In this document: positions 6,703 to 11,621 of the stretch, one piece after another
Layout of the letters: each line of letters opens with the position of its first letter
How positions within the stretch are numbered: the first letter of the stretch is position 1
NCBI GenBank assembly: GCA_910579655.1
Contig: CAJTVE010000080.1
Location: 1-11,621 of the forward strand
DNA length: 11,621 nucleotides
Source of the DNA: an uncultured Allobaculum sp.
GTDB lineage: Bacteria; Bacillota_I; Bacilli_A; Erysipelotrichales; Erysipelotrichaceae
Direction: 5' to 3'
Position numbers and translations under genes: made by a program
Notes under the pieces: model-generated
Told to the model about the DNA's origin: nothing
What the model saw: only the letters and a program-made list of their open reading frames with translations
Databases searched by the model: none

Positions 6703-7131
6703 ATACGTCTTGGTTGGGCACGGGCGGACAATCAGAATTTTACGTGCAAAGAGTTCATCGATCAGTACATACGGGCGGCACTTAGAAAGTAAGGCAGCCA
6801 GTCTGGAAAAGCGCCACGCTTCCAGTAAAGTCAGGCCAAACATCGCAAGGATGGATGGGATCGATATAAGTTCTGGAATCCGCTGGTACATCGTAAAAAC
6901 AAACACGGTGCACAGAATTGGAATCAGAACCATATTGGCCAGAGCAAGAACGGTTTTCTGCGGCATCTGAAGCATCGACTCGATCTGAGCGTACTCATTC
7001 TGCTCGATCGAAGAAGAGGCCATCCGATAATGGAGGACGCTGCGATAGATGTCGATCAGTTCTGGGTTGTTTTTCGAGATGATCTGTTGAAGGGTACTAT
7101 ACAATTCGTCGCTGCTGATATATTTACGCAT
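6688..7131 (-). CDS. Small membrane protein of unknown function
   Basis: I do not recognise this 147-residue protein. Residues 1-58 are polar and likely helical (MRKYISSDELYSTLQQ, then IDIYRSVLHYRM). Two hydrophobic helices follow (about 61-81 and 88-105) separated by a short loop with RIPE. A basic C-terminal tail comes last (ending in PTKTYKTAK). The ATG at 7131 is preceded on the minus strand by TTGAGG about 8 nt away, an acceptable RBS, and the gene ends in its own terminator, which together make it a believable gene. It is transcribed alone: upstream there is a long gene-poor gap and downstream the kinase promoter region. The layout (cytoplasmic N-terminal region, helical hairpin, cytoplasmic tail) is a prediction from hydrophobicity read by eye. 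No function can be given. Confidence 0.65.
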   Translation of the reverse strand: MRKYISSDELYSTLQQIISKNNPELIDIYRSVLHYRMASSSIEQNEYAQIESMLQMPQKTVLALANMVLIPILCTVFVFTMYQRIPELISIPSILAMFGLTLLEAWRFSRLAALLSKCRPYVLIDELFARKILIVRPCPTKTYKTAK

Positions 7132-7436
7132 TTTGATACCTCAATTGTTAGAAGACCTGTCTAAGAAATCTTAGATCATGTAATCCTGAATTAAGAATCT
7201 GAGATCTGTGATCAGAACTCCTCAATCAAGATATACGAAAGAAATCGAATGAGCAAGATTCCAGTAAAAAATCGGCCTCGAAGTACAGTTATCTGGAATT
7301 GAAAGCGATCACTAAAGTGAACGATCGAAAAAAACAGGCAATTTTAAATGTGCAGAAATGATTCGAAGACATAAAAATGAGAAAAGTAGATATTCAGAAA
7401 AGAATATAAATCGCTTTCACGATAAATAAGCCATAA
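7132..7436. other. Gene-poor interval with two cre-like motifs
   Basis: About 300 bp of AT-rich DNA without a supportable gene. It holds TTGAAAGCGATC at 7299-7310 and the inverse, ATCGCTTTC, at 7410-7418. Both share GAAAGCGAT and resemble half-conserved CcpA (cre) sites (TGAAARCGYTTWCW). A loose direct repeat of AAGAATCT/GATC type lies at about 7163-7222. The promoter of the membrane protein gene should be in this interval, but I see no convincing -35/-10 pair. Confidence 0.4.
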
Positions 7437-7532
7437 TATCGTCCTGTACATAAATTAAATTCATCTGTTTTAGAGGATGAGGTTTATCCAAAGCTTGCAG
7501 TCGCTTTACAGTTCGTTCACCATTATCGTGAC

Positions 7533-7673
7533 ATGAATAAGAACCAGAAACAAGTTATACGATTCGATAAAAATGAAAGTGTTTTCTATACAAAAAGCGA
7601 GGAACTCATCGATGGGAGTTCCCCGCTGGAAACGGATTTCTGGATCAGAAAAGTTGATTTTTATAAAGAATAG
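7533..7673 (+). other. Possible small ORF or gene remnant
   Basis: A plus-strand frame is open from 7437 (after TAA 7434-7436) to TAG 7671-7673. From the only ATG (7533) it gives 46 residues beginning MNKNQKQVIRFDKNES and ending DFWIRKVDFYKE; the codons before the ATG continue the same protein-like style (EDEVYPKLAVALQFVHHYRD). The composition looks coding, so it may be the C-terminal remnant of a lost gene. No RBS is evident before the ATG, and the frame overlaps the minus-strand terminator of the MATE gene. I do not recognise any family. Confidence 0.25.
7592..7627 (-). terminator. Terminator of the MATE transporter gene
   Basis: Arms AGCG-A-GGAACTC (7596-7607) and GAGTTCC-C-CGCT (7616-7627) pair with one mismatch around an 8-nt loop. 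Read on the minus strand the stem is followed by TTTTTG. It lies 65 bp past the stop codon of the MATE gene. Confidence 0.75.
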
Positions 7674-7691
7674 AGTGCCGGATTCAGTCTT

Positions 7692-9044
7692 TTAAATAAC
7701 TTTAAACTGACTCCATTTACCGGAGCGAAAACGACCATAGAAGATAACGGCTCGAACGCCCCAGTCCATTGCCATGGCCAAAGCCACACCGATGACGCCA
7801 AGACGAAACATCACGCCTAAGAGCCAGGAGAAGACCAGGCGGATGAATACTGTGGAGCAGATCGAAACAATCATCGTAAAGCGCACATCGCCCGCCGCGC
7901 GTAAACCAGCGGCAAGAGCCCCCGAGAAGGGGAAGAACAGGGCATTGAAGACGTTGTGAATGACAACCAGCCAGAACACCAGGGTTTTGGTTTGGGCAGA
8001 CAGGGAGTACACACCCAAAAAAGCCGGACAGCCAGCCAGAATGAGCAGATTCCAGACGGAAGAGAAAATCAGCGTGATCTTGAGCAGCTTTTTGAAAAAG
8101 AATTTGGCATTTTCAATATCGCCTTCCCCCATGCACTGACCAATGACAGTGATGAAGACAGGAGACATGGTCACTCCAGCCAGGGCAGCCATCGACCAGA
8201 TACTCTGGGCAACACCATTGGCAGCAATCTGAAGCGTTCCAAACATAGCAACAATGCTGGATAAGCCAACTTTGACCAGCTGGAAGATGCCATCTTCCAG
8301 TCCGTTGGGAATGGCAATATGTAAAATCCGCTGAAGCATCGGCCAGGAAAATTTGCTCAACCATTCTTTCTGATAGGACACATCGTTTTTTGGGGAGAAG
8401 GCCAGAATGGTAATCACCAGAGCACTGAAGGCTCTGGCAATCAAGCTTGGCCACGCAACACCAGCGACCCCGGCATGAAAAACAAACACACCCAGCAGGT
8501 TGCCGACTACGTTAATCAAGTTCGAGAACAGCGAGATCACCATCGTCACCTTGGTTTTGCCAAGGGATCTGAAAATCGCGGCACCCGAGTTGTAAATGGC
8601 GATAAACGGATAGGAGTAAGCTGAAATCCGCAAATAGGTCATGCAGGCTTCCATCACATCCACTTCGACCTGACCAAATAATAACGATAAGATTGGACGG
8701 GCAAAAGCCAGAACGAAAACAGCCATGATCAGGGAGAAGACAGTCGAGAATAAGAGGAGCTGACTGGAGCTTTTACTGCCATTAGCCCGATCGCGCCGGC
8801 CAATATACTGGCTGATGACAACGGCCCCGCCGCTGGCTAAAGCAGCGTACAGATAGATGAAAATATTGTTGAACTGGTTGACCAGGCTTACACCGGAAAC
8901 AGCCGCTTCACCGGCGTAACTGACAATCAGTGTATCGGCAATGCCCACCAGCATCACCAGAAACTGTTCGCAGAAAAGGGGAACGATAAACGCCATCAAA
9001 GCTTTATTGGAAAAGCGTTCAGTTTTCAGGGAATGAGTTTCCAT
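7692..9044 (-). CDS. MATE-family multidrug/metabolite efflux transporter
   Basis: The 450-residue protein is the normal length for MATE exporters and is hydrophobic throughout, with about 12 predicted membrane helices in two halves. Family-typical segments include the start FSNKALMAFIVPLFCEQFLVMLVG-type helix 1 with IADTLIVSYAGEAAVSGVSL, then ASGGAVVISQYIGRRD, a second-half repeat starting near IPNGLEDGIFQLVKVG and LQIAANGVAQSIW, and the late GALAAGLRAAGDVRFTM. MATE proteins export organic cations or drugs in exchange for sodium or protons across the cytoplasmic membrane; the substrate cannot be read from sequence. ATG 9044 has a good RBS (AAAGGA, 6 nt before on the minus strand). The gene has its own terminator (7592-7627). 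It follows the frameshifted RibD-like gene on the same strand by 122 bp with no clear terminator for minus transcripts between, so the two may be co-transcribed. Confidence 0.93.
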   Translation of the reverse strand: METHSLKTERFSNKALMAFIVPLFCEQFLVMLVGIADTLIVSYAGEAAVSGVSLVNQFNNIFIYLYAALASGGAVVISQYIGRRDRANGSKSSSQLLLFSTVFSLIMAVFVLAFARPILSLLFGQVEVDVMEACMTYLRISAYSYPFIAIYNSGAAIFRSLGKTKVTMVISLFSNLINVVGNLLGVFVFHAGVAGVAWPSLIARAFSALVITILAFSPKNDVSYQKEWLSKFSWPMLQRILHIAIPNGLEDGIFQLVKVGLSSIVAMFGTLQIAANGVAQSIWSMAALAGVTMSPVFITVIGQCMGEGDIENAKFFFKKLLKITLIFSSVWNLLILAGCPAFLGVYSLSAQTKTLVFWLVVIHNVFNALFFPFSGALAAGLRAAGDVRFTMIVSICSTVFIRLVFSWLLGVMFRLGVIGVALAMAMDWGVRAVIFYGRFRSGKWSQFKVI

Positions 9045-9166
9045 AAAGATCCTTTCTTGTTGTGTTTTCCTGAATCGTTTTATAGCAAGTTTTATAGTTC
9101 AGCTTTTGATGCTGAGCTTTTTCTGAAAAGGGGCAAAGTCGTGTTTGAATGGCTGCAAGCGATGGT

Positions 9167-9869
9167 TTACTGCCCGCAAACCTGATAGCGAAGGAGAACA
9201 GCATTGCTTCTTGGCCGATGATTTACATCAAGAAGTTTCAGTCTGGTTAAAGGCGCTTCATTGTCCTGGCGGTTGAACACCGGCATAAACTGGGCCCGGC
9301 CGTCAATCCCGGCACCGATCAGGATATCAATTTCATCGAGCAGGCCGGCATCGAGAAAGGCAGTATTGATCGTGGCGCCGCCAACAATACCTAAACGGTT
9401 GATGCCAAATTCATCATGCAAAAGTTCAGCAGCCCTGGGCAGATCGATTTCTCTGTCCCCTGTGACAATATAGGAAATGTCCAGAGTATCAAGGTACTTC
9501 AGATATTTAATCGGGACCTGCTTGCTGCAAACCATGATCAGCGGATGGGCATACTCTTTGGCCTGTTTCCAGAGCAGTCCCCCATGAGAGGCCATTACCA
9601 CATCAAAGGGCTTGGGGCCGTGGACTTTGTTGGAAATCATTTCCTGTCCTGCTGGCAAAGAATCACTGGCTTGAAATTGCCCTGGCTGGGCCATTTCAAG
9701 CTGGGCTGTCTGGCGGCCGGATACCGTAGCATCAAACTGAAAAGCATCAAGCAGGGGATAATTATTCTTCAACACCGGGAAGTTTTGCGGTCATGGCGCA
9801 ATCGATTCTTCCATCGACGGAAGTCATCATGTAACAGATAATTTCAGGTTTATTCAGAGACGTATTCAT
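9167..9869 (-). pseudogene. RibD C-terminal/dihydrofolate-reductase-like protein, frameshifted
   Basis: On the minus strand an ATG at 9869 with RBS AAAGGA (9 nt away) opens a frame encoding MNTSLNKPEIICYMMTSVDG and RIDCAMTAKLPGVEE, then stops at TAA 9764-9762. The shifted frame carries straight on with NYPLLDAFQFDATVSGRQTAQ (about 9764-9700) and runs to 9167. Removing one base near 9760-9766 would give one protein of 233 residues, the normal size for this family. The first part has the MTSVDGRID nucleotide-binding start; the second has TVSGR, the PLIMVCSK strand, RLGIVGGATINTAFL and DEIDILIGAGIDGR, all typical of RibD C-terminal reductases that use NADPH on pteridine- or pyrimidine-like substrates. 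The shorter frame alone (ATG-less, TTG at about 9775) would lack the N-terminal binding strand. A sequencing error would look the same; otherwise the gene is inactive. Its specific substrate is unknown. Confidence 0.8.
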
Positions 9870-9971
9870 ATTGAAGGTTCCTTTCAAACGAAGAGCAGAG
9901 ATTGAGCCGGATCTGGTTTTGACAACCAGAAAACGGGATCTTTGCTTTTTTTTCTTTTTTTTGATGGTTTT

Positions 9972-10012
9972 AGTATAGAAAGTCTGCTTATTAATATCTA
10001 ATACCTATTAAT
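9972..10012 (-). promoter_or_regulatory. Promoter and operator-like inverted repeat of the RibD-like gene
   Basis: On the minus strand a -10 TATACT (9972-9977) lies about 100 bp before the ATG at 9869. A 23-bp inverted repeat, ATTAATA (9990-9996) and TATTAAT (10006-10012) with 9 nt between, covers the -35 position, which itself is not consensus. A dyad of this size overlapping the -35 fits a dimeric repressor or activator of MarR or TetR type, but no such regulator gene is in the window. Confidence 0.4.
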
Positions 10013-10450
10013 CATTTCGATCTATACGGAAAACGAATAAAAAGATGTCGGTTTGCCTTTTGGAAGTATTTTTTTGGATCCATGGTTGCATCAGAGGCAG
10101 CACTTTGATCCAGCAGCGTTTTGAATCCATCGCTTTTTGGGCCGGGCTCAAAAGAAGAATGAAAGATAAGACCCGAGGATAAGTGAGAAGAAAGAGGCAA
10201 GACCAGGAAAAGAAAACAGAAAAGCGCGAAGAGAAAATGGCCAAAGCTTCATCCTCTATGCCGGCAATTGTGAAAGGGGGTTCCCAGAAACTGGGAAAGG
10301 GACGGGAAAATGGGAACCGGTTTTTATTGAAGCCTATAAGAGAAGAAAGAAAAAGCGCGATAAATAAAGAGAAAAACAGCCTGGGAAAATTCCGGCCGAA
10401 ATGGGAAAAACACAGAAAATCCTGCAAAATCCCAGATGCTTTCCCAGAGA
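10013..10450. other. Non-coding purine-rich interval upstream of the PTS gene
   Basis: About 440 bp with no supportable gene. From about 10140 the plus strand is strongly purine-rich (runs such as GAAGAAAGAGG and GGAAAAGAAAA). A minus-strand frame of 160 codons (10008-10490) is open only because of this bias and its product is a low-complexity Phe/Ser/Leu-rich sequence, so I do not call it. The interval contains the G-rich block and hairpins described separately. Confidence 0.6.
10279..10325 (+). promoter_or_regulatory. G-quadruplex motif with competing hairpins
   Basis: Four GGG tracts at 10293-10295, 10299-10301, 10304-10306 and 10312-10314 with loops AAA, AC and AAAAT satisfy the standard G3-N1-7 quadruplex pattern on the plus strand. 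The preceding TTCCCAG (10281-10287) can pair with CTGGGAA (10291-10297), or as GGTTCCCA (10279-10286) with TGGGAACC (10311-10318), which is followed by GG and five T (10321-10325), like a terminator. The folds exclude one another. Similar CTGGGAAA (10381-10388) and TTTCCCAG (10440-10447) segments occur downstream. Function is inference; it would matter only if transcription starts upstream of it. Confidence 0.45.
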
Positions 10451-10479
10451 TTGAAACCGGTTTTCTTAGATTGTATTCT
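10451..10479 (+). promoter_or_regulatory. Promoter of the PTS EIIB gene
   Basis: A -35 TTGAAA (10451-10456), 17-bp spacer and -10 TATTCT (10474-10479) lie about 60 bp before the start codon. The -35 matches 5 of 6 and the -10 matches 4 of 6 consensus bases. The predicted leader is about 52 nt and ends in a strong RBS, AGGAGGA (10524-10530). I found no -24/-12 sigma-54 element, although many mannose-family PTS operons have one. Confidence 0.6.
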
Positions 10480-10537
10480 GACACCGTCAAAAGACAGATG
10501 AAGTCAGAGAGGACTTCTCAAACAGGAGGAAAAAGAA

Positions 10538-11014
10538 ATGAGTTTAGTACTTGCACGCATTGATCAGCGACTGATCCACGGAATCGTCGTTACCCAGTGG
10601 ACTGGAGCCACTAAAGCCAAACGCCTGATGGTAGTTGACGATGAAGTCTCCAAAGACGAAATTCAGAAACAGGCCATGCGAATGTCCAAACCAGCGGGAA
10701 CCGGAATGTCCATCATCGACACAGACACAGCGATCAAAAATTTCAATGCTGGAAAATATGACAACCATAACGTCTTCATGGTTGTCCGGGAACCATCGAC
10801 TCTGATCCGTCTCAAAGAAAACGGTGTCGAGATTCCAAAAGTCAACATCGGCATTATGTTCGATGGCGAAGGTAAGCGCACCGTCAAGAAAATGGTTTCT
10901 GTCAATGAACAGGAAATTCAGGATTTCAAGACGCTGCAGTCGATGGGCGTCCCTGTTACCTTCCACTTTGTTCCTGGCGAAGCAGAAGAAAGCTTTGAAA
11001 CCTATATTCACTGA
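10538..11014 (+). CDS. PTS mannose/fructose/sorbose-family EIIB component
   Basis: The 158-residue protein is the normal length of a mannose-family EIIB domain. It starts MSLVLARIDQRLIHGIVVTQW, where His14 is the phosphorylated histidine of this family (EIIB of this class uses His, unlike the Cys of other PTS families). Further family traits are RLMVVDDEVSKDEIQKQAMRM, VFMVVREP and the region KVNIGIMFDGEGKRTVKK, ending with a FHFVPGE segment. It takes phosphate from EIIA and passes it to sugar entering through the EIIC-EIID channel. ATG 10538 is set by AGGAGGA 7 nt upstream. No IIA, IIC or IID gene is present on either side: upstream is 670 bp without a gene on this strand and downstream, after about 140 bp, an insertion sequence end begins. 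It is either an orphan served by other operons or the first gene of an operon cut by the insertion. The sugar is unknown. Confidence 0.95.
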   Translation: MSLVLARIDQRLIHGIVVTQWTGATKAKRLMVVDDEVSKDEIQKQAMRMSKPAGTGMSIIDTDTAIKNFNAGKYDNHNVFMVVREPSTLIRLKENGVEIPKVNIGIMFDGEGKRTVKKMVSVNEQEIQDFKTLQSMGVPVTFHFVPGEAEESFETYIH

Positions 11015-11158
11015 TCTGCCTGACTATCTGCCTGCCTATAAGACAGAAAGCCGCCTTCTTGTGGGTGTTCTTACACCTGAGATAGATAACCGGTGAATAG
11101 ATTACCCAAAATGGTGATTATAAAAAGAGAACCGAGTTAAAAATAAATTTAAAATGCA
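11015..11158. other. Interval after the EIIB gene
   Basis: This short stretch has no open frame of note. A small hairpin GGTGT (11064-11068) / ACACC (11073-11077) with a 4-nt loop lacks a T-run, so I do not call it a terminator. A CTGCCTGACTAT/CTGCCTGCCTAT tandem lies at 11017-11040. The absence of a terminator is in line with an operon interrupted downstream. Confidence 0.35.
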
Positions 11159-11621
11159 ATGTCATTAAGTTAACACTAGAAATCTGAAGTAGAACCTAAT
11201 ATCAGGCGGATTTCTCATGTATGGTAGCAGCTCTGGGTCTTTGAATAAGCCAGAAACCTAAAAATGGGCGCACTAAAAAGAGCAGAATCAGTATCCTGTT
11301 GTAGATAAATCTATTTGAGTTTATTTTATTTCTTTCTTGGGTCTGCCCGATTCGGCCTTTCTGGCTGCGTTCGCTTTTTGATCAGGTCATCTATACCTCT
11401 GGTTGGTCTTGAGACAAATAAGTTATCCCAGATCAGATTGATCGCAAATCCGAAATCCAGCTTATGGACATGCTTCTTCTTGAGTTTTCTGATTTCCAAA
11501 GCGTTTCTGACCCTTGAGCAGAGATTATAGAGAGTCAATTTTGCGAAAATCTCTCCGATAATATTCTCTTCTTTACGGGAATGGATTGAGTCGAGTGCCA
11601 GCGATCCCTTGAGGGTCCGAA
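11159..11621 (-). mobile_element. End of an IS4-like insertion sequence (partial)
   Basis: The transposase C-terminus (11326-11621) marks one end of an insertion sequence that continues beyond the window. Between its stop and the EIIB gene is a non-coding 3' region, normal for such elements. The outer end is not fixed; AATGTCATTAAGTTAAC at 11159-11175 looks like the type of terminal sequence seen in some Firmicute IS4-like elements, but the partner repeat is outside the window, so this boundary is a guess. Confidence 0.4.
11326..11621 (-). CDS. Transposase, IS4-like DDE family, C-terminal part (5' end outside window)
   Basis: The minus-strand frame is open from the window edge to TAA 11328-11326, giving 97 residues. 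It begins RTLKGSLALDSIHSRKEENI, then IGEIFAKLTLYNLCSRVRNALEIRK, HKLDFGFAINLIWDNLF and a basic tail PERPNRADPRKK. The pattern 'LKGSLALDSIHSRK...I..EIFAKL.LYN' matches the segment just after the last catalytic Glu (the ETSFRxLK region) of IS4-type DDE transposases, where the usual text is LKYSLG...FHSKK...QEIFAKL. The catalytic Asp and Glu residues lie upstream, beyond the window. A TTG at 11538 is not the real start because homologous sequence continues upstream of it. The gene makes the enzyme that moves the element; whether it is intact cannot be judged. IS4-like is my best family; a related DDE group is possible. Confidence 0.75.
   Translation of the reverse strand, partial: RTLKGSLALDSIHSRKEENIIGEIFAKLTLYNLCSRVRNALEIRKLKKKHVHKLDFGFAINLIWDNLFVSRPTRGIDDLIKKRTQPERPNRADPRKK

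Noticed and set aside
9097..9122. Plus-strand terminator-like hairpin (GTTCAGC...GCTGAGC then five T)
   Set aside because: No plus-strand gene ends nearby; on the minus strand, where the genes are, there is no T-run after the stem, so I could not assign it a role.
10008..10490. Minus-strand frame of 160 codons opposite the purine-rich stretch
   Set aside because: The frame is open because of base bias; the product is a low-complexity Phe/Ser/Leu-rich sequence with no start signal.
10013..10537. Sigma-54 promoter for the PTS gene
   Set aside because: No TGGCAC-N5-TTGC-type element was found; a sigma-A-type promoter at 10451-10479 is enough.
10544..11011. Minus-strand frame of 155 codons
   Set aside because: It is antisense to the clearly real EIIB gene and has no RBS or family likeness.

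Overview
The window looks like a chromosomal accessory segment from a low- to mid-GC Gram-positive gut bacterium (Bacillota). My best guess is a member of the Erysipelotrichia. That guess rests on strong AGGAGG-type ribosome binding sites, TTGACA/TATAAT-type promoters, a class M sirtuin paired with a zinc macrodomain, a KdpDE-like two-component system and a mannose-family PTS protein. The lineage is inference; no rRNA or other marker gene is present.

Left part (1-883): two decayed genes in a row. The first is the C-terminal part of a histidine phosphatase whose N-terminal RHG motif is not in the same frame. The second is only the last ~65 codons of an aldo/keto reductase. A strong terminator follows. 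At 1018-3020 is the most notable module: a clear promoter with a Fur-family-like operator on its start point drives a zinc-type macrodomain protein and an overlapping SirTM (class M sirtuin). These are an ADP-ribose eraser and writer. The lipoyl-carrier partner genes (gcvH-L, lplA2) usually found with this pair are not in the window. The sirtuin stop codon lies inside the first of three 40-bp palindromes repeating every 74 bp; the last is a perfect 46-bp palindrome. A bidirectional terminator closes the convergent gap.

Centre (3133-6101, minus strand): a KdpD-like sensor kinase lacking the usual N-terminal KdpD domain, then a KdpE-like regulator with its own promoter. No kdpFABC genes are visible. 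The kinase promoter has two TTAAGG repeats 11 bp apart across a poor -35, the usual layout of an OmpR-family binding site. Gene-poor DNA follows (6102-6680), then an unrecognised two-helix membrane protein (6688-7131, minus), another gene-poor stretch with a possible small ORF remnant (7437-7673), and a MATE-family exporter (7692-9044, minus) with its own terminator.

Right part: a RibD C-terminal/dihydrofolate-reductase-like gene interrupted by a single-base frameshift (9167-9869, minus), with an operator-like inverted repeat at its promoter. Next comes a purine-rich non-coding stretch (10140-10450) with a G-quadruplex motif and competing hairpins. A solitary mannose-family PTS EIIB gene (10538-11014, plus) has a good promoter and RBS but no IIA, IIC or IID neighbours. 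The window ends in the C-terminal part of an IS4-like transposase (minus strand), so an insertion sequence lies just where further PTS genes might be expected.

Overall, the region mixes intact regulatory and stress genes with three decayed genes, an IS end and palindromic repeats, which fits an actively reshaped region of the genome.
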